Part shown: piece after piece, positions 13,558 through 27,463 of the stretch
How the letters are laid out: the number at the start of each line of letters is the position of its first letter
How positions within the stretch are numbered: the first letter of the stretch is position 1
NCBI GenBank assembly: GCA_964007475.1
Contig: OZ023275.1
Location: forward strand, 9,837,829-9,901,828
DNA length: 64,000 bases
Reading direction: 5' to 3'
DNA from: Hybos culiciformis
Taxonomy: Eukaryota; Arthropoda; Insecta; Diptera; Hybotidae
Notes under the pieces: generated by a model
What the model was told of the DNA's origin: nothing
Database searches by the model: none
The model's input: the letters and a program-made list of their open reading frames with translations, nothing else
Program-made: the position numbers and the translations under genes

Positions 13558-16500
13558 TTATTCAATATTATAAAATATAAACCTAGAAAAGTAGTTTCTT
13601 TATAATATTTAGTATTCTGTTTATATTTTGTAGCAATTTTCTTTTCCAAGTAATAAGGAATTTTTGTTTGATTAGAACTATACGATAAGGATCTTCAAAA
13701 GTATTGCAATATGAATTTGTTTTACTAAAAAAATAAATGATATATTTGTTAGTTTTTAAAATGGTCAGAATAAGAACATCTTTTGAATCAAATATTATTA
13801 GTATACTTCGTATATGAAGTTTTTAGTGTTAAAATAAATAAATATTTATATAAATAAAGACGTAAAAAATTCAAATAAACTACTAATTAAACACAAACCA
13901 CAATCACGTTCGTTTTTAATATAATTTTATGGTGAAATAAATTTGTATTCGAAGTTTTTATTCGGAACGAGTAAGGAATCTCTATGATATCTGAACAGTA
14001 TACAGTACAGTACTTATTAAGAATATTATAAAAGTTAAGGATCGATCTATTTTTATTTGCTTATTAGATTAAACACCAATTTTAATTAAGTAAAATACAT
14101 TGTAATCTATCTCTTTAAATCCCTTTGTTTCTATATTTTAATAAAATTAAACAATATTCCCTAGCTATTTTGAGTTGATTAACTTAATTTTCTAAAATTA
14201 AAATCATGTTCAAATAAGGTTTTATATTTTTGTTTCGTGAACTCAACTAATACTTACACCAAACAAAATTTATTTTAATTTTAAAATATTCTGACACTTT
14301 TTTTCCATTAAAAATGTATGATCAATACATGAAATATGTTTTCGAAAACACATGTTGCACAGAAAAATATTTTGCCAGTATTATTTTTTTATCAGCGAAA
14401 TACGTTCTTAAAATCGAAATTTATTAGATACTAAATACTAGAAAAGTAGGTGCAAAATATATTTTCACATCAACAATAAAACTGCAAATTTTCAAATCCT
14501 AAAAGATCATTTGATGCCTAAGCAAGTTGAGCAGATGTTCTATATGTTTTGCTTATTATTAATGTTTAATGAGAAAAGTAAGATCAAATCGATTGAAGCA
14601 GGTGCATACGAAATTTCTCTATACATATACATTTTTTTGTTAATATATTTTTAAATTTTATAAAATTTATTACATAAGTATTAAAAAATGCATGCTTAAT
14701 ATATTATGTATAATATTTTTAATCACATTAATGATACATTTTTTTCTGTGTAAATTTTTATGCTTCGCATGTTATTATTGTGTATATTTCTCCCGAATTT
14801 TTTGGATATCTTTTTTTTTATATTTTTTAATGCGCAGATGTTTTATGAATTTTTCAAGTAGTATTTATTATTTTGTTTAAAAATAAGATACCAAAATGAT
14901 ATATACAAACATACATATTTACAAATAGAGCTTGAAGGAGGTTTAATGGTGGACTTTTACACGTGTGTACGCATAGGGATATATATAAAAATGTATTATT
15001 CTTTTGCATTATCTCTTTATATAAACGAACAAATACAATAAAATGTGTAAATTAAAAAAAAAATGCTTATTTAAGAAGAAGCCTTCACTATAAGGATTTT
15101 TAATACTTTTACCTCAGAATTATTAGCTTTAACATAAAACGAAATTTCGAATTCATAACGTAAGTGCATTGGACTAATTTTTATTTAGCCTGTTTTTTAG
15201 AATATTATTTTTAAGACTGAACACTGAATGTATGCACATTTATTTCATTTTCCATAGACGGAAAATTTCATGTCATTCCCAATAGCGTTTCCACTTACTT
15301 ATTAATTTATGTTACAACAAAATATATTGAAGGGTAAAATGAATATAATAATTCATTGTGTGGTTTTTGGTTTTTAAGATCTGTTTATAGAATATAAGTA
15401 TACTCAATAGAGATTACTTCAAACTCCTCCGTAATATGTTTCCTATACTTGTATCTTCTTGTTAACATTTTAGTAAGAAATTTTACCAAATGTACGATAA
15501 ACTTAAGTATATTTTTTATTTCAAATCATCATAATAACTATTCATATAAAATTTTCATTCTTCATTAACGAATTAAATATCTTTTTTTTTTGTCCAATTT
15601 CACAATAAAACGCGTACACAACTTTTTTTCATAAGTTTAAGTATATGTATGTAAAAATTATAATAAAATGTACTTAAAAATTATTATTTTTATTCATAAA
15701 TTGAAAATAATAAATGAATACATAAGCATAAATAAAAAACGAAAATTATTTTCTTGGGCTCAACTTATTCAATTATCAAAGATAACCTAAATAAATAAAA
15801 TATACATAAATGTCTATGTATATATATGAAATTTTGTTAACGTTTTCAATAGCATATATGTACAGTTTTATATATGCAAGCTTTTCAATGACCTTTTCAT
15901 TTTTATTTATTTTTTTTATATATTAATTTATTTTTTTTTATTATTATTATTTCATTATGGAATGCACAAAATTAATTCAAGAGAGATATAAAATCTAGGC
16001 TTGCCATATCACAAATAAAACCGCAGAAATTGCTTCCATAAATAAGATAATTTATAAACTTATCGAAAAAGAGAAAAAACTGTTCGCACTGAAAATGTCA
16101 TAAAATTCTACTGTTCGCTAGTAGAGTGTATTGAATACAAAAGTTTTGAAAAACAAATTTTAGATTTAATGAAAACAAGTTTTATGTTCCTTCTCAAATT
16201 TTACTTTTTTTTATCATTATACAAATATCACAGCCATTATTGTATAAAAATAATAATTATGAAATTTAGTTCCATAGTAAAAATATTTTATACATACATG
16301 TACTAAGTCCATGACTTCAAAAGTTGAAAAGTTTGAATCAAAATTTTAAAATATTTAGTACGAATTTTTTTTTTAATGATGACACTAAAATACGGAACAA
16401 CTATTTTTGCCGACCAAGTGATGTGATAAACATTTTAATAGATAATTTCTTAATTATCATAATTACAAAATTTTTTGAAAAGGGATTAATTACTTTTTAT

Positions 16501-16594
16501 ATTACTCAACCTATCAAATGAGGACAGTTAAATTATTATATTTAAAAAAAAAATTGTTATTAATAATTTTTTTTTTGACGGGGTATGTATTCAA

Positions 16595-16614
16595 TGTACA
16601 TTGTACAATGTACA
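16595..16614. repeat. Perfect 20-bp palindrome
   Basis: TGTACATTGTACAATGTACA equals its own reverse complement. It lies just after a T tract and TTGACGGGG. It could form a cruciform or be a dimer binding site; nothing else marks it. Confidence 0.85.
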
Positions 16615-19600
16615 CATATAGTAACTTAGTATCGACCATGAATTTTGTTTTTTTTTTGTTTTTACTTATAAAATATATAAATTTAAGAAAATTATAATTT
16701 ATTATTATAAGAGATAAATTATAGTATATAAAATATAGATTTTAAAAATTGTTTATACATATACATAATTTCCTTATTAAAAAAACATTAATGGTTCATT
16801 AATTTTGTATTCATAATAAACAATTTATAGGAATTTTATTTAATTTTTTTTGTCTTTTTCAAATTAAAATTGTTGCTCATTTAAAATACAGAATATTAAA
16901 AAAAAAAATTTATTATTTTTTTAACTATTTCTCCATTTAAAATCAAGTTTGACTACCTCAATCTAACTTCAGTCTAACAGCAGTCGCAGTCAGTACTTAA
17001 TTACACAAATTAAATATAGTTAAAATATTTTGTGATTTTAATTGATTTCGCTTACTTTTTATCTAATCTAAATGATCTCATGATTGAATTTCTAAAATCT
17101 TTTCTTTCTTAAACAAAAATCTAATAAAAATAAACAGCTTAAAAAACTTTTTTTTAAAGTTTACGTTTCAAACAGAATTCTAATAAATGTCAACAAGTAA
17201 TTTTTTTTATTTTATGAGAATTCTACTTTTCGACAAAAATGCTCAATTATTTTATTTATAATAATAATTATCAAATTCCGAAATTTTTTTTACATTAATA
17301 AATTTTTTTTTAATAAACTATGATTTTTTTTTTCAACTTAAAAGTATAGTTTTAATAAGAAATGATACAAAATCATATAAAGTCATCTTTAAAAAAAAAA
17401 TTAATCAATTAAATACTAAGTAGCTTCTTTTTATGATTCTCTAATAAACAATTTTATAGCTAATTATTAAATCAAAATAGTAATTACTTATAATTGTAAT
17501 TATTTTAATTACATTGAACTTGATACTGTCGTGATAAAGAACAATTTCATTAGTATTTTTTTTTTTTTTTTTTTTTTCAAAAAATATTGTTTTCATAGAC
17601 ACATAAATAATTTGTAAATCAAACATAATACAATATATAATCATTGAAAAAAATTCTCAAATGTACACATAAAAGTAATATTTTATATTTATAGAAAAGA
17701 TAATATTTCCAATTCGCTAAGATTATCGTACTTATAAAAATAAGTTTCATATCTATTCTGATAATATCTTTAGAAGTTAATTAAGTTGTTTTTTTTTTTT
17801 AATTTTTTAAACGAATAATTATGTACAGAAAACTGTAAATACTGTAGCTTTATATGTAATGTTGTTTTCTGAGTTTATCTGAAAATATAATCGATATGTA
17901 GATCGATGAAAGTCCATTCTATAAATATAACATTGGGAAGTTATTCTATAATGACATAACTTTATATAAAAAAATCATGGTTTTTGAATAGATTTGAATA
18001 GATTTTGATCATTTTGAGTTTCATAGTTTTTCATATTATTGACTATAAAGGGAAAATTAGTTTGTGTCAAATGTTAAATATTGCAAAAACTAATATTAAC
18101 ATACAAAAGTACATAACATACATCCTTTTGTAAATAAAAAGATTTTTTTTTTAATTTAAGTAAGACTTTCATGATAAAATTATTACGATTGAAAATCTCC
18201 TGAATATCTCTATATAGAACAGAAATACAATAGTTAAACGTTTAAATCAAATATATTATATTCACAGCACAAACTATTAATGTAAATAAAAATATTTTCT
18301 ATAACAGCTTTGTGTGATTTTAGAGATAAATATGGGGAACATTATATATTTTATTTCTATAACCACCAGTGGATATAACATTTATAGTCACCCATCCTGA
18401 ACGAAATAATGTTTGTTTATTAGACATTCATACAATTTTATATAAAGAAAAATAAATTTTTACTCAATATTTATATTCCCTTTATGAAGACAGCAAATAC
18501 AAAAAAAAACAAAAACTCCTACATTTTGTAAACAAAACAATGGTTTTAAAATAAAGTTTTTATATTAATAATATGTGTTATATAAATATAATAATATTTA
18601 TGTATATATATTATTATTGGAAAATATATTATATATATAGATATTGAAAATACAGAAAACCAAAAATTCATTAAAATCCTCAATAGGACATTTTTCATTT
18701 AAAATTTATATTTCCATTGTTAATTTTTGGTAAATTATGGTGTTAGTTTTTTATTATTATTATTATTATTTTCTTTTCTGATAAATACACAATTTTCAAT
18801 CTGAACACCACAAAAAAGATACAAACTTTTTTGTTTTTCAACAACAAAAATCTTAAATTAAAAAAAAAAAAAACAAAAATTTGGGTTTTATAAATATTTT
18901 CATTAAAATAATGGGTATACGACTGTATGTATATTGAAAACTCATATTATTTTATTGGAAATTCATGCTTGGCCATTATTGTTCGATTGGGGATGTACAA
19001 ACATTTAATTTTTTTTTTTCTTTTCGTGAATAATAAAAATAATTTTAAATTCATGATGAATGAACAACATAATAGCATAATATTGATATTATTGTTTAAC
19101 TATATATACATATGCATTGTTGTTTAATTTAATTTGATTTTGAGACTCTTTGTAATGTTCAATACATACATTTTTTTCCCCAAATAATCAATTAAATATT
19201 CCTTAGAGACTTGTATAATTAAAATATTAAATTTAATTTGAATTTTATCAAAATATTTGTAATTTATTTTAATTTAAATAGTAATCAAATGGATTCATTA
19301 ATATTAATATTTTACTTTATATATATTTTCCTATAATAGAATGTTTTACTAAATTGATAAATAGATTATTTTAATGTTCACAGAAACTTAAAATTATAAG
19401 TAAAATTAAAAAAGTATCTGTTTTTAGATGTTCTTGCAAACTATTATTATAATCTAAAACTAAATCATTTCTCGACTCTATGACTTTCTTATTCATGTAA
19501 CACTCATAATCAATACTATTCTTCAGATTATTATAACGTCAATGATTTCAAATGAAAATTGACCAAATGAAAAATTGTCTATCAATCAAATTCAATTTAT

Positions 19601-22600
19601 TTAAAAAAAAAAATTATGTTCAAAAACCTTTTTTTTTCTTCTGTTAAATAGAACAATAATAACTACATAAAATAAGTTTAATGACCTTCTCAAAATAAAA
19701 AAAAAACACAAAAATACATATTACAACTTTAATATCAACCCACGATTTTTACCAGTAATTTCAAATTTACCGCATTTTACATTTTACAAGATCAAGATAT
19801 GCACAATAAAATTGGTTGTAAAATAATATATAAAAAAAAAACGAAATATACGTTCAATGATGGAAATTTAATCATTGCTATGCTAACGAAATTAAAAAAT
19901 CATTGCCTTTTACAATAATAAAAAAATATCAACAAAATTGGGCTCATCTTTCAAGAGAGAAAAAAAAAAAATCTAAAACATAATTTTTTTTTTAAACCAA
20001 AAAGAATCTATTAGATTTTCACATTTTTTTTTTTCGAACTGTCTGTTAAAAAGAAATTTCAAATTTTTTAACATGCAAAGTAACTTTAAATTAATAAAAT
20101 GTATATTCTTGACCTTAATGTTTCTGCCTTTATGACGACTTATTTATTTTGTACATACATATTATCAAAATATGGGAATTTCGATTAATGCCTAATTGAT
20201 TTTAATGGCCTATGAAAATCAAATCAAGTTTCAATAATATTATTTGTGCATGTATAATTGTATATTGTATAATCTTTTATTTTTATTAAGATACTTTTAA
20301 AATAAAAAAAGGGGCAGTTAACCAGATAACAAAAAATAGAAGTGTTATCTGTTAAAAAAATAAATATTTATTTACTTATTATTGAAAAAAAATTACGGAT
20401 AGTATATTGTGAATTTAGTACAATAAGGCTCTTTTCCGTATTGAAATATATACCTTTAATGTTAGGTTTAAAACTTATGATTTTTCATCCTTCCTTTGAA
20501 TATTCGAATAGTAGAATGACTCTTTTTTGGTAATGAAAGATTTTTAATATTTTTACATTAAGTATTTTTATACAACCAAACTTTAAACGTTTAGGAATGT
20601 GTTTTACGTAACGAACTTAAGTACAGAACTAAGTGACTTCATATTGACAACAATTATTGCGACTTACGTCCAATATTCAGGACATTGTTAATGATTATGT
20701 GAAGCTTTAAAGCTCGTTTGGAAGTTAAAAATTGTGATGATTACATTTGAGTTCAAAAATAATAACAAAAATAAAATCTTATTTTTATTTTTAAACTTTT
20801 TCAAGCCTATAATAATATAGCTATAAAAATAATTTACGAGAATTTCTCCAAAGTCAAGAGATACTTGCGTCAAATTTAACCTTTTTATGCATATAAAAGG
20901 AATATATCTAAATAAAATTTAAAATTATTATAGTTTTTAAATTTATTAAATTATTTGAAATATTCAAATCCACTTAAGATAAAATATGCACAGCTACAGC
21001 TAACTTCAATTATGGAATGCAGGTTTTTTTTTATTTAAAGTAATCTTTATGAAGTTTCAAGATGAAATAATATTTTTAGTTTTTTTTTTATGAAAGAGAA
21101 TCTTAAACAAGATGAATAACCAATTTTATTGGAATGCAGTTCCAAAAAATAACCCACACATATTTAAAAGAACATGATTAAAAAAAAAATATTAATCTTA
21201 TAGAAAAAAAAATATATAAAAAGAACAAGTTTTTTTTTTATTCCGTTTTATGTAGTTTAATGGATTTTATTTTACAAAATGTTTACTTAAAAAGTGAATA
21301 CTTTAGCATAATATTGACACTATAGTGTTTATTTTATTTAAATTCCACTTAATATTTATTCAGGATTCAAAATAAATAAACATAAATATAGAAGAAGTTT
21401 GTTGGTGGACGATGCTCTATTAGCTTAATAATAATTAATGTTTCAAGGGCAAAATATAATTTTTCTCTTTATGTAGATTGAGAAAATATGATACTTAAAA
21501 TATGTATTTAATTTTAAAATATTAAATTATTCAAATTGCTCTGCTAATTACAAATCCAAAATAATAATATATAATTTTAGCATATGTAGTTCAAAGACAG
21601 AAATGCTTGAAAACTTTGTATTTTATATATAAAACATATCTTTAAACCCTAAGATTTAATAACGTTAATGCAACAAATTAATTTTGAAGAAATATTTCAT
21701 GTTAATATAATAACAAAGAAATGGACAAAAATTAATTTTATTTTTTTTTTTAATATTTTATTACAATGTTGATGGTACTTAAGGCAGTTGTGTATATTTT
21801 TATAAGAAATAAAAAAATTAATCAGCTAAAAACTATATATTAGTTTTACCGAAATATTTGAATTGTAGAAAAGATCTTTTTTTTAGAGATTAGAATGAAT
21901 TTTTTTTTTATAGTTGTTCAACATTGTGTTAAACATAATTAAACATAACATTCGGTCCATAATCTTTCCTTCTATTATGTTATATGATTAGGATTTTTTT
22001 TTTTTTTTTTTTTTTTAGATATTTAATGGCATTTTGTTCCAGAAGTTTGATAATTTTCTTTATTTTATTTTTGTATTTTATAATTTCCTTTCATCTTACA
22101 GCCTTATCATATGGGAACAATGGTTTTACTATTATTCCATAGATATTAGAAAAAAAAAAAGTTGCTGTTAGTGAATTTAGTAATGAAAAAAAAAATGCAA
22201 TAAAATTATCGAAAATATGAAAATTTAAGAATTAAGAAGTTTGATGAGTTCTATTACAGCTTAACACAAGTGTTTTTTTTGCATTTTTCAATTTTAAATT
22301 AAAGTAGCGAACAAATTAAGTCCCATTTATGTACTTAATAGCTACATGTGTGCATGATAAGATGTTAATCTTAAATTAAAAAAAAAATTATCACAATCTC
22401 GATTATAGTATTAATTTTTTTCTGTATAATTCTAATTTTTGTCCAAAAATTTTTAATTTCGAAAACTCCCAAATTAAGTTGTATATTAATTATTTTCTAA
22501 ACTTAAATATTTCTATCATTTGAAGCAAGAGGTAAACAAAGTTTATTTGAACTCTAAACTATTTTAAATGTCATACATAAAAAAATATTATTCAATCCCA

Positions 22601-25600
22601 TAGTATTTATTATTACGGTAGCTTAATCATCAAAAGCAGGTGTAATCAATATTCCACAATAAAATTAAAAAAAAAAAAAATTTAAGTTCATAAATCACCG
22701 TAGCTACATAACTATATAATCCTCTGTATAATCTGAGAAAGGATAGCCTGAGAGATTTTTAATAAAAAAAAAAAGTGACACTACACATAAATCACTTCAA
22801 ATATTTTCTATGGACATTATTATAAAACATCTTTAATACATAAATGTACAACGTAAATACATAAAGATAGAAAAATTTTTAAAATACCCATGGGTCAAAA
22901 AAAATGTTTGACTCGAAAAAAAAAAGAAATACTATGTTGATGAACATTTAAATTTACAATATAAAATTAAATACAAAATTCAGTATAGAGATAGAAGAAC
23001 TCTTAATTACGCTTGGCTTGATCTGTAAATTTTCTTAAAATAATTTCAATTACTCTTGCAACATTCTTTTAAATTAATCCAAGTATATTATTTTCTATAT
23101 TTTTAAATATAAAAATTAGTTTCGGTAAAGTCATTCTCTTCTATACAGTCTTTAACAATTAACAAAGTTATGCCAAGCTCGGTGTGTTAAAAAATTTCAA
23201 ACGTTATTATAAAATTAATTTACTTTCTTTTTTAAAATTAATATGGAATTTCGAGTATAAAAAAAGAAATGAAAATTTTTTTGATATAAAAATATAATAA
23301 ATTTTGTTAAAATAAGACGGCTAATATGGAATTCAAAATAATAAAAAAAAATTACTAATAATAAAATTTATTACAAAAATCTATATAAAATTTCTATATT
23401 AAACCAAAACATATATTATAAATATGTGAAAAAGAAATCTTAATAAAATATTGTGTTAGAAATTTTGACGATGTTATAAGTTTTTATCTTGAAATGGAAA
23501 ATTAAAAATTTTTAATTTTTTTATTTATGATGAGAAAAAAAAAACATAATTACTTTTGCCTTAATACAAGAAAAATAGATGAAACCGGTCGGCGGGTGGG
23601 AAGATTTTTATCAATTTATTAACATTATAGTTTGAAAAGAAATTTATATGGAAATATTTCTAAATTCATAAATATTTGAAAAATCTCAATAAAACGGTAG
23701 CTAGAGAGAGTATGATTAAAATAAAATTACTGTCATTTTTTTTTATTTTTAATTCATTAATTCCTAAATTTATAATAATTCTTATTTAGATTTTTGAATC
23801 CGATTAAAAAGAATAAATAAAGTTTTCATTTGGGTAGATCTTTCATATCGTCAAAGGTTTTACCCTATGATTTCAGATATTTTTATGATTCTATAGATAT
23901 CTCTTTGAAGAATTTGAATTTCTGAAAATTACAATGTTTTGCTTAAAATAGTTTTTAGAAGTTTAGAATTTACTTTTTCATACTATCTTAAACGTAAATT
24001 TATAATGAATTTACATTCAATTATACCAATTTTCAATTATACGCAATATTTTTTATTTTCTTAGTAAAAATAATTTCACGTTCATAATTTATCTATTTTT
24101 TTTTTTTTAATATTTACAATAAATTTAATTTAAAATGATATTTCTTTTATTGACAACAATAAATTAAAGTTTGATTTTAGATTTTTGTTTTGTTGAAATT
24201 TATATTAAGTACCTACCAGAAAAAAAACAATATATTTTTTTTTTTGTTTATTTATGCAAAATATCACTACTGATTGAAACCAGTTTTTCGTTGTCTTTCT
24301 CATATACATAAAATCTAATAATAATAATAATAACAAATAAAAAATCTGGTTGTTTACATTCTGGTTTCACGAGTTGCGCTTTTTTTTTCGCGTATATGCC
24401 AGCAAGCACTTGCCTGAATTTTATTTAATTTTTTTTTTTTTGTATTATTATTTTTTGCACCAGATATTCAGTAAACTGTTGACTTTTTGCAATTTTTTTT
24501 TTGTTTTTGTTTTTAATTCAATGCTTTTATAAATTTTCCCTGAACAAAAAAATAAAAAAAAAAAGAATTAAAATATCTGGTTGGAAAATATCACATAACT
24601 TTGCCAGACAAAAATAAAAAAATCTTTTATGAATAAAAATTTATATAAGTTTGTAAGTAGATATGTGTGTACAAGAACATATAATGTACGTATGTTACAT
24701 TGTATTTATATTTGTGTATAAAAATTAATTTTAATTTAAATGCCATTGTAATATAATATAAATGTTCATCAATATTATGTCCTATTTTTTTGAAAAATTT
24801 GATAGTTTGAAAAGAATGATTTTTAACTTTTGATAAATTAAGCAGAATTTTTCTACAAAATTCATATAGAAAAGTATGGAATTCAAAATTTTAATGAGTT
24901 TCTGTTGAAAAACAATTATCTATTATGCATTTGGAACTTAATTTTAGGTTGTAAATTTCAAGTAAAATTAATATGAAACTCGAATATTTCATAACATCGA
25001 AATATTCGAGTGTCCTCGTCAATTATTTTTCTTTTACTTATTAAGACGGAATTTACAACACAATTGAAATAAAAATTAAATTTTATTTATTTTGTAACTG
25101 ACCTACACGAATGAATTTTATTTATTTAATTTTTATTTTAGCAAAAGAAATGTCTTTGAAATGCGAAAAATGCTTTGATTTCAAATTTAATTGCGAGACA
25201 TTTTTATTTTTATATATAAAAATATATATTTTAATTTTATAATTTCTTGTATAATAAAATGCATAAATTCATTAAATTAACATGGCATGCGTCCATTTAA
25301 GTTCATTAGTTTCTCCTTGCTTGATGCAGTGCCTTTAGTAGTGCTTTAAAATTATTTTCTCAATTTGTACAATTTAAGCAAATTGATTTGTACAATTTTA
25401 TAGCAATTTTATGTTATTTCACAGACACGTTATATTTGTCTTTAGTTATATTGATTAGGTCCTTGAGGATGAGAATTTATTGTAGTAGTAAAATAGATGT
25501 AAGCAGTTGACTTTCATATCGTTTCCATATTAGTCCATAATTAGAGTATAATCTGATTTTACTTATAAAAGAGAAGACGATGTTCAATTCGGCTCTTTTA

Positions 25601-27039
25601 CATTTCAATATTTAATTGAAGAATTTTTAATCCCCTGAAGTCCAAAAGATAGGTACCTTAATTTAATAATAAAAATAAAAAAATATTATAACTTCCTGTT
25701 TAATACAATATCAATAATCAAATTTTTAATCGGATTTAATTTTATTTAAAATGTTAAAATACCACATTATAAATATATAAACTAGTTGTAAAATATATGT
25801 ATATAATATTAAAGTTAAAAAATAAAATTTAAAAAACATGAAAAAATAACTACAGGGTATTTTATGGTTAAAAATGGATTAAAATTCAATCCACCATCAA
25901 TTTAGATTGCTTCTGGTCTTTTATTTATTTTTTTTTTTTTTAAATTTTTTTTTTTAAATTAATATGTATTTTTATTTTCCTTTATTTCGTTAGTTTTCTT
26001 TATGGTCAAGCAAAGAAAAAATAAAATAAAAGTATTAGTGGCGACAATGGCATCAGATAAATATTAACTTTTAATATGAATTTATTGGGAGGATACCTAT
26101 TCTCTGTTCCATTAAAATTCAACATTGTTTTTTTTTTTCACTTTTTTGTGTGTACAGTACATACTTGGGCATATTATGTTGTATATGGATCCCTAATAAA
26201 AATTATGTAGTGCCAAGTAGCGAAACATACGTCAAATTATATAAAGAAAAAACTATAATAAAAATAAATAAAAATTCCAGAAAATAAAAGACAAGAAAAA
26301 TATTTAATGTTTTTTTTTTCTTAAGATTCTATACAAAAATAAAAAAGAATTTCAATTTTATTATGTCGCCTAATAGTTAAAAATAGTATAGATATACATA
26401 AATGGTATATGCAGGGTATTATGTTGATGGGGACACTTTTCTTTTCACCAAATTAATATAATATACAGAATATATATATAATTCAGATATAATTTTAATA
26501 TCAGGTTTCATAGTTTAAAAGCGTTTAATTTTTTTTTTATATTTATTGTTAAAATAAATTTAATGTAACATTGAATACATATAATCCGCAGACTGCACCA
26601 GCGTCAGAACAAAATTTATTATACATTATATATAAATTTTTAATCACAATCTAAAGTTAACGACGCGACGAGGAAAATACTTTGATTGATTTTCCAACCA
26701 ATAAACTAATGAACATACATTATGTAACAAATAATTGAAAATAATTCAAAACCAGTATTAAATTAAAACTAAGAATATATAAGTTAATAGCTTATAAAAA
26801 TATTTCTGTAGTCAAATGAATTAAAGTTTTTATTCCCACAATAATAATTTTATTTTCCAATTAAAATGTAATATTTGATTTTTGTTTGCAATTATTTATT
26901 GATTTTTTGTCAAATTTTCACTAAAAACAAATGTCCTACAAATTTTATACAGTCGGAAAATCTAAATTGACTACGGAATTTTAATCATTTTCTCGAGTCA
27001 ACACTATGGGATAATTTTTTTTTTTTCGATAGATGACTC

Positions 27040-27455
27040 CAGTGCCGGATAGAGTATTCACTGGGCCCTTGGGCAAAAGATTCTAAAAGGGCCTTTTTTT
27101 AAAAAATTAAATGTAAATATACTGATTAAAAAACATTAGTTGCTTTGACTTGCTATATAAAATTAATAATTAAAGCCCGTTAAGCAAATATAAACCAATA
27201 ATTTCGAATAAATTTTTTTGAAATGAATTTGAAAATCAAAATTTGATGCTAGATGGATTAACCGCAAATCCATTGACATAAAATGTGTTATAGCGTTTCT
27301 GCACTGGCAGTATTAATATCGGTTCTTTCGAAAGACGACTTTCTTTCAGCTCTCTTTCGCCATATAAAAAAAAACACAAGAACCGAAAGAAATGCTCTTC
27401 AAAGTAAATTCAAAGTACAACTGCCCAAAGTGTCCGTATGGGCTATCCGGCACTG
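27040..27455. mobile_element. hAT-type MITE with 8-bp target-site duplication
   Basis: The 416-bp element starts CAGTGCCGGATAG and ends with the exact inverse CTATCCGGCACTG. Both sides carry the same 8 bases GATGACTC (27032-27039 and 27456-27463). An 8-bp duplication and ends starting CAG are typical of the hAT superfamily. Subterminal GGGCCCTTGGGC (27063-27074) is also GC-rich against the background. The 63-codon ORF reading out of the element is not recognisable transposase, so it is non-autonomous and depends on a hAT transposase elsewhere. Intact ends and duplication suggest a fairly recent insertion. Confidence 0.9.
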
Positions 27456-27463
27456 GATGACTC

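Larger units (their letters stand above)
11291..27031. other. AT-rich non-coding DNA, probably intronic
   Basis: Apart from the listed hairpin element, palindrome and coding-like remnant, I see only homopolymers, short ATT runs (for example 18754-18771, 24318-24333), and AT-biased unique sequence. No GT..AG-bounded exon with protein-like content was found on either strand. A 13-bp imperfect hairpin lies at 20318-20355. Confidence 0.55.

Noticed and set aside
25853..26421. Two CAGGGTATT motifs as ends of an element like the one at 60.5 kb
   Set aside because: Both point the same way and have no inverse partner nearby.
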